64,000 nt of DNA. Origin: Micromonospora rhizosphaerae (GTDB taxonomy: Bacteria > Actinomycetota > Actinomycetes > Mycobacteriales > Micromonosporaceae). Within the stretch, counting starts at the first letter, position 1. Each line of letters begins with the position of its first letter. The notes under the pieces were generated by a model, which saw only the letters and a program-made list of their open reading frames with translations, was not told the DNA's origin and made no database searches. The stretch covers positions 6,820,001-6,884,000 of the forward strand of contig NZ_FMHV01000002.1 of the NCBI RefSeq assembly GCF_900091465.1. The letters run 5' to 3'. This document shows positions 52,477 through 63,627 of the stretch, piece by piece. Position numbers and translations under genes: made by a program.

Positions 52477-53325
52477 TCAGTACGTGTAGAAGCCCTTGCC
52501 GGTCTTGCGGCCCAGGTCGCCGGCGGTGACCATGCGCTGGAGCAGCTCCGGCGGGAAGAACTTCTCGTCGGCGGTGTCGGTGTAGATGTTCTTCGCGGCG
52601 TGCAGCAGTACGTCCACGCCGGTCAGATCGGTGGTGGCCAGCGGGCCCATGGCGTGGCCGAAGCCGAGCCGGCAGGCGATGTCCAGGTCCTCCGCCGACA
52701 CCACGCCGGACTCGACCAGCTTGACCGCCTCGACGACCAGCGCGGCGATCAGCCGGGTGGTGACGAAGCCGGCGATGTCCCGGTTGACCACGACGACCGT
52801 CTTGCCGATCCCCTCGGCGAACGCCTTCGCGGTCGCGAGGGTCTCGTCGCTGGTCTTGTAGCCGCGGACCAGCTCGCAGAGCTTCATCATCGGCACCGGA
52901 GAGAAGAAGTGGGTGCCGACGACCGCCTCCGGCCGCTCGGTCACCGCCGCGATCTGGGTGACCGGGATCGCCGAGGTGTTGGTGGCCAGCACGGCGTCCG
53001 CCTTGCAGATCTTGTCCAGCGCGCGGAACACCTCGTGCTTGATCTCCAGCCGCTCGAAGACCGCCTCGACCACGATGTCCGCGTCGGCGACCGCCTCCAG
53101 GTCGGTGGTCGGGGTGATCCGGCCGAGCGACGCCTCGACCTCGGAGGTGTCGATGACGCCCTTGGCCGCGAACTTCTCCAGCGACTTCCGGATGCTGGCC
53201 AGGCCACGATCGGTGGCCGCGTCGTCCAGGTCCCGCAGCGTCACCTGCCAGCCCGCCTGCGCCGCCACCTGGGCGATCCCCGAGCCCATCAGCCCGGCCC
53301 CGACGACCGCGAGTCGACCCGCCAT
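52477..53325 (-). CDS. hbd: 3-Hydroxybutyryl-CoA dehydrogenase
   Basis: A 282-residue NAD(P)-dependent dehydrogenase interconverting acetoacetyl-CoA and 3-hydroxybutyryl-CoA. The NAD motif is LAVVGAGLMGSGIAQVAAQAG. The catalytic His region is VVGTHFFSPVPMMKLCELVRG and the C-terminal domain has GFGHAMGPLATTDLTGVDVLL. The ATG follows AGGGAGAAGCAG. It supplies the step between thiolase and crotonyl-CoA, so it links with the thiolase at 30.4 kb and ccr at 32.4 kb despite the distance. Its promoter carries a GTTCAG element near-identical to the icmA one, at the same spacing from a -10-like TAGGGT. Confidence 0.95.
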   Translation of the reverse strand: MAGRLAVVGAGLMGSGIAQVAAQAGWQVTLRDLDDAATDRGLASIRKSLEKFAAKGVIDTSEVEASLGRITPTTDLEAVADADIVVEAVFERLEIKHEVFRALDKICKADAVLATNTSAIPVTQIAAVTERPEAVVGTHFFSPVPMMKLCELVRGYKTSDETLATAKAFAEGIGKTVVVVNRDIAGFVTTRLIAALVVEAVKLVESGVVSAEDLDIACRLGFGHAMGPLATTDLTGVDVLLHAAKNIYTDTADEKFFPPELLQRMVTAGDLGRKTGKGFYTY

Positions 53326-53375
53326 CTGCTTCTCCCTCGCCTGATTGAGTGTCTGCCAGCACCCTAGTGGGCGAG

Positions 53376-53392
53376 CCTGAACGAGGGCTAAG
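53376..53392 (-). promoter_or_regulatory. CTTAG-n5-GTTCAG element in the hbd promoter
   Basis: The minus strand CTTAGCCCTCGTTCAGGC matches the icmA element at 16 of 18 positions. Eight bases further lies TAGGGT, in the same place as TACACT before icmA. It ends 50 bp before the hbd start. Confidence 0.6.
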
Positions 53393-53403
53393 CCGTGTCC
53401 CGG

Positions 53404-54843
53404 TCAGATCTCCAGGGCCGGTTCCCCCGGTACGGTGCCGCGCTCGACCTCCACACCGAGCGCCCGCAGGTCGGCGACGAAGTCCGGGTAGCCGCGGTCG
53501 ACGTGGTGCACGTGGGAGACCTCGGTGACCCCGTCGGCGCAGAGCCCGGCGATGATCAGCCCGGCGCCGGCCCGGATGTCGGTGGCGCGTACCGGGGCGC
53601 CGGAGAGCCGGTCCCGGCCGCGTACCACGGCGTGGTGGCCGTCGGTCTTGATGTCCGCGCCCAGCCGCATCATCTCGTTGGCGAACATGAACCGGCCGTC
53701 GAAGATGTTCTCGGTGATCAGCGACGCCCCGTCGCTGAGAGCGGCCAGCCCGATCGCCATGGGCAGCAGGTCGGTGGCGAAGCCGGGGTAGGGCAGGGTG
53801 ACCACGTCCACCGCGGTCGGCCGGTCGTCCATCCGTACCCGGAAGGCGTCGCCCCGGGTCTCCACCAGGCCGCCGGCCGAGACCAGCTTGTCGAGCGCCA
53901 CCTCAAGAAGGGCCGGGTCGATGCCGGTCACGGTGATGTCGCCGCGGGTCATCGCGGCGGCGAACGCCCAGGTCCCGGCGACGATCCGGTCTCCCACGGT
54001 GGCGTGCCGCACCGGACGCAGCTCGGGCACCCCGACGATGTGCAGGGTCGAGGTGCCGGCCCCCTCGATCCGGGCACCCATCCGGTTGAGCATGGTGCAG
54101 ATGTCGACGATCTCCGGTTCGCGGGCGGCGTTGTCGATCGCCGTGGTGCCCCGGGCCAGCACCGCCGCCATCACCAGGTTCTCCGTGGCGCCGACGCTGG
54201 GAAAGTCCAGCACGATGTCCGCGCCGCGCAGCCCGTCCGGCGCGGCGGCGATGACGAAGCCGTGCTCGCCGGAGATGTCCGCGCCCATCCGGGTCAGCCC
54301 CGCGATGTGCATGTCCAGGCCGCGGGAGCCGATCGCGTCCCCGCCGGGGTGGGCCACCCGCACGTAACCGCGGCGGGCCAGCAGCGGGCCGAGCACGCAG
54401 ATCGACGCGCGCAGCCGGCGGACCAGGTCGTAGTCGGCCTCGGCGCCGGGCTGCTCGGGCACGTCGATGACCACCGAGCGGGACCGCTCGACCCCGCCCC
54501 GGGCCACCATCGGGTCGACCGGGTCGTCGGCGGCGAACTGCACGCCGCAGCCGAGCCGGCGTAGCACCTCCCCCATGATGGCGATGTCGGTGATCCGGGG
54601 GACGTTGGTGATGACGCTGCGCCCGGGCGCGAGGAGCGCCGCGGCCATCAGCTTGAGGGCCGAGTTCTTCGCACCGACCACGTGCACCGTGCCGGACAGC
54701 CGCGCGTCACCGTTCACCCGGATGACGTCTACGTCGTTGACGGCCGGGTCGCCGGCGTCACCCGGGCCAACCCCGCCCGGCCAGCTGGTCGGGCCCGGCC
54801 GCGCCGGGATGGTCAGGTCCGGTATCCGTAGGCTGTGCGTCAT
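53404..54843 (-). CDS. murA: UDP-N-acetylglucosamine 1-carboxyvinyltransferase
   Basis: About 479 residues; the first committed enzyme of peptidoglycan precursor synthesis, adding enolpyruvate to UDP-GlcNAc. The substrate Lys-Asn is in [16 protein letters not shown], and [18 protein letters not shown] and [15 protein letters not shown] are further family motifs. The active-site loop reads HPGGDAIG: Asp (codon 54337-54339) replaces the usual Cys of PGGCTIG. Mycobacteria have the same Asp, which makes the enzyme insensitive to fosfomycin. The ATG at 54843 shares bases with the divergent adenosyltransferase start. The first 40 residues are non-homologous, so a start near VNGDARLSG is possible. 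Confidence 0.93.
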   Translation of the reverse strand: MTHSLRIPDLTIPARPGPTSWPGGVGPGDAGDPAVNDVDVIRVNGDARLSGTVHVVGAKNSALKLMAAALLAPGRSVITNVPRITDIAIMGEVLRRLGCGVQFAADDPVDPMVARGGVERSRSVVIDVPEQPGAEADYDLVRRLRASICVLGPLLARRGYVRVAHPGGDAIGSRGLDMHIAGLTRMGADISGEHGFVIAAAPDGLRGADIVLDFPSVGATENLVMAAVLARGTTAIDNAAREPEIVDICTMLNRMGARIEGAGTSTLHIVGVPELRPVRHATVGDRIVAGTWAFAAAMTRGDITVTGIDPALLEVALDKLVSAGGLVETRGDAFRVRMDDRPTAVDVVTLPYPGFATDLLPMAIGLAALSDGASLITENIFDGRFMFANEMMRLGADIKTDGHHAVVRGRDRLSGAPVRATDIRAGAGLIIAGLCADGVTEVSHVHHVDRGYPDFVADLRALGVEVERGTVPGEPALEI

Positions 54844-55414
54844 GGCCGTCCACCTCACGCGCATCTACACCAAGGCCGGCGACGCCGGCATGACCAGGCT
54901 GAGCAACAACGAGCAGGTGCCGAAGACCGATCCACGGATCGCGGCGTACGCGGATGTCGACGAGTGCAACGCGGCGATCGGCGTCGCGCTCGCGATGGGG
55001 CAGCTCGACGACGAGCTGCGGGCGGTGCTGGAGTCGATCCAGAACGACATGTTCGACGTCGGCGCGGACCTTGCCACCCCGGTCGAGCCGGATCCGGCGT
55101 ACCCGCCGCTGCGGGTGACCGAGGAGTACGTGGAGCGCCTCGAGGGCTGGTGCGACGAGTACAACGCGCGCCTGAGCAAGCTCGACTCCTTCATCCTCCC
55201 CGGCGGCACCGCTGGCGCGGCGCTGCTGCACGTGGCACGGACGATCGCCCGGCGCGCCGAGCGTGCGGCGTGGGCACTGGTCGCGCACGACCCCGATCGG
55301 ACCAGCCCCCTCCCAGCGAAGTATCTCAACCGGCTCTCCGATCTGCTCTTTATTCTGGCAAGAACGGCAAATCCGGACGGAGATGTGCTATGGGTCCCGG
55401 GCGGGAAGCGCTGA
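54842..55414 (+). CDS. Cob(I)alamin adenosyltransferase, PduO type
   Basis: A 190-residue enzyme that transfers adenosyl from ATP to cob(I)alamin, making the adenosylcobalamin required by B12 mutases. The ATP-binding N-terminus [14 protein letters not shown], the [10 protein letters not shown] block, [25 protein letters not shown] and the C-terminal [14 protein letters not shown] are all present. Its ATG (54842-54844) overlaps the divergent murA ATG as CATG, so at least one of the two may be leaderless or start elsewhere. It is followed by a VOC-family gene overlapping its end. The cofactor serves the mutases encoded at 27 and 48.6 kb. Confidence 0.95.
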   Translation: MAVHLTRIYTKAGDAGMTRLSNNEQVPKTDPRIAAYADVDECNAAIGVALAMGQLDDELRAVLESIQNDMFDVGADLATPVEPDPAYPPLRVTEEYVERLEGWCDEYNARLSKLDSFILPGGTAGAALLHVARTIARRAERAAWALVAHDPDRTSPLPAKYLNRLSDLLFILARTANPDGDVLWVPGGKR

Positions 55415-55809
55415 CCGTCGGGGCGCTGCACCACGTCGAGGTTTGGGTGCCGGACCTCGACGCGGCCCGGCAGAGCTGGGGCTGGCTCCTCGGCGAGCTG
55501 GGCTGGACGCCGTTCCAGGACTGGCCGGCCGGCCGGTCCTGGCGGCTCGGCCCGACGTACCTGGTGATGGAGGCGTCCCCCGCGCTCTCCGGGCGGGTGC
55601 ACGACCGGCTCGCACCGGGGCTCAACCACCTGGCCTTCCACGCCGGCCCGCCGGCCGCGGTGGACCGGCTGGTCGCGGCGGCGCCGGACCACGGATGGAC
55701 CCTGCTCTTCCCCGACCGGCACCCGCACGCGGGCGGTCCGGGGACGTACGCCGCCTACCTCACCGATGGGCAGGGGTACGAGGTCGAGCTGGTCGCCGAC
55801 GTCGACTGA
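55390..55809 (+). CDS. VOC-family (glyoxalase-like) protein
   Basis: A 139-residue vicinal-oxygen-chelate protein. ALHHVEVWVPDLDAARQSWGWLLGELGW is the first beta-alpha-beta module with a metal His. A second module carries NHLAFHAGPPAAVDRLV and ends YEVELVADVD with a metal Glu. The substrate is unknown. The ATG at 55390 lies inside the end of the adenosyltransferase gene (25-bp overlap) with GGAG upstream, so the two are coupled. It is convergent with the DUF2550 gene. Confidence 0.88.
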   Translation: MGPGREALTVGALHHVEVWVPDLDAARQSWGWLLGELGWTPFQDWPAGRSWRLGPTYLVMEASPALSGRVHDRLAPGLNHLAFHAGPPAAVDRLVAAAPDHGWTLLFPDRHPHAGGPGTYAAYLTDGQGYEVELVADVD

Positions 55810-55860
55810 CCGGCGTGGCGCGGGCGCCGGGCGCGAATGGCGCCGCTGGCGCACCAGAGA

Positions 55861-56316
55861 TCAGGCGGCGGGCCAGTCCTGGGAGGCCAGACGCGGCGAG
55901 GCCGCCCCGGGTGGGGCGGCCTCGAGCCAGGAGAGGAAGCCGGTGACCGTGGACCGTGCCATGGCGATCTCCACCGGCGCGTGGCGACTCGTGCAGCGGA
56001 GGATCACCCAGTCGGCCGGCATGGAGAAGCGCTCCTGCCCCTCGGGCAGTCGCCGGCGCTCCACGGCCAGCCCCTTACGGGAGAGCACCCGCTTGGGACG
56101 CAGGGCGAAGCTGAACATCCGGTACCACCGGAGCTCGTCGCCGACGAACCGGCCGAAGCCGGGCGACCAGCCGCGGCCGTCGAGGATCGTGGAGACCCGC
56201 ACGCTGAGCCGGATGATGCCTCCGCTGCGGGTGAACAGGGCCCGCCGGATGAAGAGGATCAGAAGCGAGGCGAGCACCACCGCTACGCCGATTCCGATCC
56301 CCTCCACGATCTCCAT
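55861..56316 (-). CDS. DUF2550 membrane protein downstream of atpC
   Basis: A 151-residue protein with one N-terminal transmembrane helix (IGIGVAVVLASLLILFIRRALF) and a cytoplasmic domain (GFGRFVGDELRWYRMFSFALRPKRVLSR, then DWVILRCTSRHAPVEIAMAR) of family DUF2550. It starts 12 bp after atpC and is surely co-transcribed with it. In M. tuberculosis the equivalent (Rv1312 as I recall) also follows atpC. Function is unknown. It is convergent with the VOC-family gene. Confidence 0.92.
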   Translation of the reverse strand: MEIVEGIGIGVAVVLASLLILFIRRALFTRSGGIIRLSVRVSTILDGRGWSPGFGRFVGDELRWYRMFSFALRPKRVLSRKGLAVERRRLPEGQERFSMPADWVILRCTSRHAPVEIAMARSTVTGFLSWLEAAPPGAASPRLASQDWPAA

Positions 56317-56328
56317 CGGCGGGTCGGC

Positions 56329-56607
56329 TCAGCGCGCCGGGGTGGCCGGGGTGGCGCTCTCGGCGAGGACGGTGACGCCCTCGCCGGTCACCGACAGGAA
56401 GCCGCCCGCGACGTCGTAGGCGAGCTGCTGGCCGCCGGCCTGCTTGATGCGCACCTGGCTGGGCTCGGCCAGCTGGCCGAGCAGGGGCGCGTGGCCCGGG
56501 AGCACACCCAGCTCACCCTCGGTCGTCCGGGCCACGACCATCTCGGCCTCCCCGGACCACACCTTCTCCTCGACGGCTACGAGCTCGACGTGAAGCTGCT
56601 GTGCCAC
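56329..56607 (-). CDS. atpC: ATP synthase epsilon subunit
   Basis: A 92-residue rotor subunit of F1 that regulates ATP hydrolysis. LHVELVAVEEKVWSGEAEMVVARTTEGELGVLPGHAPLLGQL is the complete beta-sandwich opening. The C-terminal helical hairpin is short or missing, as in many actinobacteria. The GTG start follows AAGGAGACAGC. It is not adjacent to atpD: an LCP gene with its own terminator lies between, and a separate promoter-like sequence stands just upstream. The start and RBS look normal, so it is functional. Confidence 0.95.
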   Translation of the reverse strand: MAQQLHVELVAVEEKVWSGEAEMVVARTTEGELGVLPGHAPLLGQLAEPSQVRIKQAGGQQLAYDVAGGFLSVTGEGVTVLAESATPATPAR

Positions 56608-56640
56608 GCTGTCTCCTTGCTGCGGCGGCGGATTGCCGAA

Positions 56641-56670
56641 AGTCTAGTCGCGCTCCCGCAGGGCACCCAA
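56641..56670 (-). promoter_or_regulatory. Candidate promoter for atpC-DUF2550
   Basis: Reading leftward, TTGGGT (56670-56665) and TAGACT (56646-56641) are separated by 18 bp, close to a housekeeping-sigma promoter. It lies between the LCP terminator and the atpC ribosome-binding site, leaving a leader of about 25-30 bases. Confidence 0.5.
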
Positions 56671-56718
56671 CGCGGGTGGCGAGAGCTGCGCCACGAGTCG
56701 CGGCGAGCCGCGTACACA

Positions 56719-56751
56719 CCAGCGGGCCCCGCTCGGTACGGGGCCCGCTGG
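56719..56751 (-). terminator. Perfect hairpin downstream of the LCP gene
   Basis: CCAGCGGGCCCC (56719-56730) pairs exactly with GGGGCCCGCTGG (56740-56751), one more G-C pair closing the loop. It begins 8 bp past the LCP stop and stands between that gene and atpC. Confidence 0.8.
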
Positions 56752-56759
56752 CGGTCAAG

Positions 56760-57908
56760 TCAGGTGTTCTTCTGCTTGAATTCCGGGTGCTCCAGCATGA
56801 AGGCGTCCACCTGCTCGTTGCGCAGCGCGGCGAAGAAGTCCTCCGCCGGCGGCAGCAGCTTCTCCCCCTTGTACGCCGAGCCGGTGCCGATGCCACCCGC
56901 GGGCAGCTTGATGGTCTCGATCGACTCCGACCGGATGTTCTTGAGGGCCAGCGCGAAGTCGACCACGCTGTTGCCCCGGCCGTTGAAGATCAGCGACTGG
57001 CCGCCGGCGCGGATCACCCTGTCCAGCTTGACCGGGTTGGTCACCACGTCGGCGCTGAACGCCTGGTCGACCATCGCCTTGATGAACTGCTGCTGGTGCC
57101 GCTGCCGGCCGTAGTCGGCGTCCGGCACGCCGTTGTGCGGGTAGCGCTGCCGGACGTAGTCCAGCGCCTGCCAGCCGTTGAGGTGCGCCTGGCCCTTCCT
57201 GTACTGCGCCTGCGGGCCGAGGTAGCCCCCGCCGCCCGGCTTGAGCTGTCGGGGGCTGCCGTCCGGCCTGAGGTGCTCGGACTTCACGTCCCGCTCGATG
57301 TACATGTCGACGCCGCCCATCGCGTCGACGATCTTCTTGAAGCCGGTGAAGTTGATGATCGCGCCGGCGTCGAAGCGCTGGATCCCGGTGACCTGCTGCA
57401 CGGCCATGGCGAGCAGCTCGAAGCCGCGGGCGGCGTCCGGGTTCTGCCCGGGCACCCGGCTGCCGTACGACATCGCGGCGTTCAGCCTGCCGGTGCCGCC
57501 CGCGTAGTTCGCCTTCGGGAACTCGGGGATCTCCACCCGAAGGTCGCGCGGGAGCGAGAAGAGGTAGCCGCGGTCCATCCCGGCCGGCACGTGCAGGATC
57601 ATGATCGAGTCGGCCAGCGGCGGCGTCCTCGGGTTGCGGGGGTCGATGCCGACCAGCAGGATGTTGAGCGGCCCCTTGATGTCGCTCTTGCGCTGCTGCG
57701 CGCCGGCCGCCTGATCACCGAAGAGGTCGCCCTGGCCGACCGAGCCCTCGTAGCGGGCCAGCAGCGCCTTGTAGCCGACCAGCACGGCGCCGCTGAGCAC
57801 CATGAGGACCACACCGAAGACGGTGCAGACCCGGGCCCACCGGGGGACCCCGCGCCAGAAGGATCGCTTGCCGCCGTCCGTGCCGGCCTTAGCCACGAGC
57901 ATCTCCAT
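56760..57908 (-). CDS. LytR-CpsA-Psr (LCP) family protein inserted between atpD and atpC
   Basis: A 382-residue membrane-anchored transferase that attaches glycopolymers such as arabinogalactan or teichoic-acid-like chains to peptidoglycan. A cytoplasmic basic start precedes one transmembrane helix (VCTVFGVVLMVLSGAVLVGY). The LCP domain shows ILLVGIDPRN, ADSIMILHV with the metal Asp, LPRDLRVEIP and YVRQRYPHNGVPDADYGRQRHQQQ, all typical. It is flanked by hairpins on both sides, so it is its own transcription unit. The ATG at 57908 gives a short basic N-terminus; a second ATG two codons in is possible. Confidence 0.93.
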   Translation of the reverse strand: MEMLVAKAGTDGGKRSFWRGVPRWARVCTVFGVVLMVLSGAVLVGYKALLARYEGSVGQGDLFGDQAAGAQQRKSDIKGPLNILLVGIDPRNPRTPPLADSIMILHVPAGMDRGYLFSLPRDLRVEIPEFPKANYAGGTGRLNAAMSYGSRVPGQNPDAARGFELLAMAVQQVTGIQRFDAGAIINFTGFKKIVDAMGGVDMYIERDVKSEHLRPDGSPRQLKPGGGGYLGPQAQYRKGQAHLNGWQALDYVRQRYPHNGVPDADYGRQRHQQQFIKAMVDQAFSADVVTNPVKLDRVIRAGGQSLIFNGRGNSVVDFALALKNIRSESIETIKLPAGGIGTGSAYKGEKLLPPAEDFFAALRNEQVDAFMLEHPEFKQKNT

Positions 57909-58062
57909 TCGTCGCGCCCATGACAGGAAGACGGGCGGGAGCGACCGATTCGTTGCAGAGATTCACGCTCAGCCGTGAGCGTCGTGTCCCGAACGGTACC
58001 CCGGGCTCTGCGGAACCGCTTGCCGGAGAACCGGACATCTGCTAGGACCGGCCCCGAATGGG

Positions 58063-58098
58063 CGGAGGCCACCCCGGCATCCGCCGGGGTGGCCTCCG
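58063..58098 (-). terminator. Perfect 16-bp hairpin downstream of atpD
   Basis: CGGAGGCCACCCCGGC (58063-58078) pairs exactly with GCCGGGGTGGCCTCCG (58083-58098) around ATCC, 16 bp past the atpD stop. It should end the main atp transcript before the LCP gene and atpC. Confidence 0.85.
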
Positions 58099-58114
58099 TG
58101 GGTGTGACGGAGGT

Positions 58115-60480
<2,366 letters not shown>

Positions 60481-60483
60481 CGG

Positions 60484-62136
60484 TCAGCTCTCAGCCGGGC
60501 GGTCGGTCGTGCCCTCGCGGAACCGGGTCACCGTCTCGCGGGTCTCCTCGCCCTCCAGCGGCTTGGCGGCGGGCTCGTTGATCCGGGTCTCCTCCTCCTT
60601 GCCGAGGAAGAGCTGCTTGAACTCGGTGATCGCCGAGTCGAGCGAGCCGATGATCTCGTCGTCCCACTTGCCGTCGGCGATGGCGGCCAGGACACCCTCG
60701 TGCTTGTGGCGCAGGTACTGGAGGAACTCCGACTCGAAGCGCCGGACCTCGCCCACCGGAATGTCGTCCAGCTTGCCCTCGGTGCCGGCCCAGACGGAGA
60801 CGACCTGCTCCTGCACCGGGTACGGCGAGTAGTTCGGCTGCTTGAGCAGCTCGACCAGGCGGCCACCGCGGTCCAGCTGGGCCCGGGAGGCCTTGTCCAG
60901 GTCGGAGGCGAAGGCGGCGAACGCCTCCAGCTCGCGGTACTGGGCCAGGTTGAGCCGGAGCGAACCGGCGACCTTCTTCATCGGCTTCACCTGAGCCGAA
61001 CCACCGACCCGGGAGACCGAGGTGCCGACGTTGATGGCCGGCCGGACGCCCTGGTTGAACAGGTCGGTCTCGAGGAAGATCTGGCCGTCGGTGATCGAGA
61101 TGACGTTGGTCGGGATGAAGGCCGAGATGTCGTTGCCCTTCGTCTCGATGACCGGCAGACCGGTCATCGAGCCGCCGCCCATCTCGTCCGAGAGCTTGGC
61201 GCAGCGCTCCAGCAGCCGGGAGTGCAGGTAGAAGACGTCACCCGGGTACGCCTCGCGGCCCGGCGGGCGGCGCAGCAGCAGCGACACGGCCCGGTACGCC
61301 TCGGCCTGCTTGCTCAGGTCGTCGAAGACGATCAGCACGTGCTTGCCGCCGTACATCCAGTGCTGGCCGATGGCCGAGCCGGTGTACGGGGCGAGGTACT
61401 TGAAGCCCGCCGGGTCGGAGGCCGGGGACGCGACGATGGTGGTGTACTCCATCGCGCCCTGCTCCTCCAGGAGGCCCTTGATCGAGGCGATCGTGGAGGC
61501 CTTCTGGCCGATGGCGACGTAGATGCAGCGGACCTGCTTCTTCGGGTCGCCGGAGCGCCAGTTGTCCCGCTGGTTGAGGATGGCGTCCAGGGCGATCGTG
61601 GTCTTACCGGTCTTCCGGTCGCCGATGATCAGCTGGCGCTGGCCCCGGCCGATCGGGGTCATCGCGTCGATCGCCTTGATGCCGGTCTGCAGCGGCTCGA
61701 AGACGGACTGCCGGGCCATCACGTTCGGGGCCTGCAGCTCCAGCTCGCGGTAGCCCTCGTTCGAGATGTCGCCGAGGCCGTCGATCGGCTGGCCGAGCGC
61801 GTTGACCACGCGGCCGAGGAAGGCGTCGCCGACCGGCACGGAGAGGACGCGGCCCGTGCGCTTGACGCGCTGGCCCTCTTCGATGCCGCCGTAGTCGCCG
61901 AGGACGACGACACCGATCTCCCGGATGTCGAGGTTCAGGGCCACGCCGAGCGTGCCGTCCTCGAACTCCAGGAGCTCGTTGGTCATGGTCGAGGGGAGAC
62001 CCTCGACGTGGGCGATGCCGTCGCCGGCGTCGGCGACGGTGCCGACCTCCTCGCGGGAGACGTCGGCCGTGTAGGAGGAGACGTAGCGCTCCAGGGCGCC
62101 GCGGATCTCCTCCGTCGAGATGGTCAGCTCGGCCAT
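60484..62136 (-). CDS. atpA: ATP synthase alpha subunit
   Basis: A 550-residue non-catalytic nucleotide-binding subunit of F1. Walker A is [27 protein letters not shown] and [16 protein letters not shown] segments and the arginine-finger region [11 protein letters not shown] are present. The C-terminal 40 residues are an acidic/charged tail ([26 protein letters not shown]) longer than in proteobacteria but typical of actinobacteria. The ATG follows AAGGAAGCAGAGG. It lies 102 bp downstream of atpH and 3 bp before atpG. Confidence 0.98.
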   Translation of the reverse strand: MAELTISTEEIRGALERYVSSYTADVSREEVGTVADAGDGIAHVEGLPSTMTNELLEFEDGTLGVALNLDIREIGVVVLGDYGGIEEGQRVKRTGRVLSVPVGDAFLGRVVNALGQPIDGLGDISNEGYRELELQAPNVMARQSVFEPLQTGIKAIDAMTPIGRGQRQLIIGDRKTGKTTIALDAILNQRDNWRSGDPKKQVRCIYVAIGQKASTIASIKGLLEEQGAMEYTTIVASPASDPAGFKYLAPYTGSAIGQHWMYGGKHVLIVFDDLSKQAEAYRAVSLLLRRPPGREAYPGDVFYLHSRLLERCAKLSDEMGGGSMTGLPVIETKGNDISAFIPTNVISITDGQIFLETDLFNQGVRPAINVGTSVSRVGGSAQVKPMKKVAGSLRLNLAQYRELEAFAAFASDLDKASRAQLDRGGRLVELLKQPNYSPYPVQEQVVSVWAGTEGKLDDIPVGEVRRFESEFLQYLRHKHEGVLAAIADGKWDDEIIGSLDSAITEFKQLFLGKEEETRINEPAAKPLEGEETRETVTRFREGTTDRPAES

Positions 62137-62238
62137 CCTCTGCTTCCTTAAGTATCAGGGGCCCGGGATACCTAGTACCGACCGGTCCGAATGGCGTCTG
62201 TCATTCAGGCGCTTTGCGGCTGTGCCAGCGGGTGCCGG

Positions 62239-63060
62239 TCAGCGCTTCGCGAGTGCGTTGCGGGTCTCGTTGAGGCGGCGCAGGACGGTGCCGTCGTACA
62301 GGTCGGAGCCGACCCGCACGCTCACTCCGCCGAGCACCTCGGGGTCCACCGTCTGCTTGACGGAAACCTCTCGACCGTACATCGCGGAGAGGCGGGCACC
62401 CAGGCGTCGCTCCTCCTCGTCACTCAACGGGGCCGCCACGGTCACGTACGCGACCTGACGGTCCCGCCGGTCGGCGGCCAGCTCGACCAGCCGGGTGAGC
62501 GCCCCGGTGAAGGAGCGTCCCCCGAAGCCGCGCAGCGCCACCTCGACGAGGCGGATGGTGGCCGGGCGGGCCTTGCCGGCGAGCAGCTCGCGGGCCAGGC
62601 CGGCCCGCCGCTCGGCCGGGGCGATCGGATCGGAGAGCGTGTTGGAGAGCCCCGGCTGGCCGGCGACGACCTGCCCGAAGCGGAACAGCTCGTCCTCGAC
62701 CTCGCCCAGCTCGCCCGCCTTGTCGGCGCTGGCCAGCAGCGCCTCCACGCCCAGCCGCTCGGTGCCGTCGAGCAACTCCGACGGCGCCGACCACCGGCCG
62801 GAGACCAGCGCGGCCAGCAGGTCGAGCGCGTCCGCGCCGACGTTGCCGCCGAGGATCCCGGTCAGCAGACCGACCCGGTCCTCGCCGGAGCGGGCCGGGT
62901 CGGAGAGCGCCCGGCGCAGCCGCGGCTCGCGCCGCAGCAGATCGGCGACGGAGAGGATGTCGTCGGCGGTGGAGGCCACCGCCGACGGCTCCGCGCCGCG
63001 GACGTACGCGTCGAGGCGCTCGGCCGCGACCTTGTACGACTCCCGGCTGGCGGCCTGCAT
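62239..63060 (-). CDS. atpH: ATP synthase delta subunit
   Basis: A 273-residue peripheral-stalk subunit joining F1 to the b subunit. It begins MQAASRESYKVAAERLDAYV. The conserved C-terminal segment is VAAPLSDEEERRLGARLSAMYGREVSVKQTVDPEVLGGVSVRVG. It is about 90 residues longer than the E. coli protein, as is usual in actinobacteria, but it is not fused to a b subunit as in mycobacteria. Its ATG shares a base with the atpF stop (TGATG). Confidence 0.96.
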   Translation of the reverse strand: MQAASRESYKVAAERLDAYVRGAEPSAVASTADDILSVADLLRREPRLRRALSDPARSGEDRVGLLTGILGGNVGADALDLLAALVSGRWSAPSELLDGTERLGVEALLASADKAGELGEVEDELFRFGQVVAGQPGLSNTLSDPIAPAERRAGLARELLAGKARPATIRLVEVALRGFGGRSFTGALTRLVELAADRRDRQVAYVTVAAPLSDEEERRLGARLSAMYGREVSVKQTVDPEVLGGVSVRVGSDLYDGTVLRRLNETRNALAKR

Positions 63061-63599
63061 CAGCGGGCCCCCGCGCTCTCGAGACCGCTCAGGAACCGGT
63101 CCACGGTGCCCTTGCGACGCGCCTCGTCGGCGAGCGACTCACCGACGATCTTGCTGGCCAGGTCCACCGCGATGGTGCCGACCTCGGCGCGGAGCTCGCG
63201 CACGATGGTGGCCCGCTCGGCGGCGAGCTGCTCCTTGCCGGCCGCGATGATCCGGTCGGACTCCTCCCGCGCCTTGGCGAGGATGTCCTGGCGGATGCCC
63301 TCGGCGTCGGCGCGGGCGTCGTCCCGGATCTTGGCGGCGTCGGTGCGGGCCTCGGCGAGCTGCGCGCGGTACTGCTCGAGCAGCTGGTTGGCCTCGGCCT
63401 GGGCGGCCTCGGCGCGCTTGATGCCGCCCTCGATCGCGTCGACCCGGGCCTGGAACGTCTGCTCCATGCGCGGGAAGACGAACTTCATCAGCACGAAGCA
63501 GAGCACGATGAAGGCGATGCCACCGACCACGATCTCCTGCCAGATCGGCAGGATCGGGTTGTGGGCCGCCTCACCGCCCTCTGCGGCGAGCAGGAACAT
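63060..63599 (-). CDS. atpF: ATP synthase b subunit
   Basis: A 179-residue peripheral-stalk subunit. A short periplasmic start precedes one transmembrane helix (IVVGGIAFIVLCFVLMKFVFP) and a long charged coiled coil (RVDAIEGGIKRAEAAQAEANQLLEQYRAQLAEARTDAAKIRDDAR and on) that dimerises and binds delta. It starts 28 bp after atpE and is translationally coupled to atpH. Confidence 0.97.
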   Translation of the reverse strand: MFLLAAEGGEAAHNPILPIWQEIVVGGIAFIVLCFVLMKFVFPRMEQTFQARVDAIEGGIKRAEAAQAEANQLLEQYRAQLAEARTDAAKIRDDARADAEGIRQDILAKAREESDRIIAAGKEQLAAERATIVRELRAEVGTIAVDLASKIVGESLADEARRKGTVDRFLSGLESAGAR

Positions 63600-63627
63600 G
63601 GGAAACCTCCCGGTCGTAGGGCGGGGG

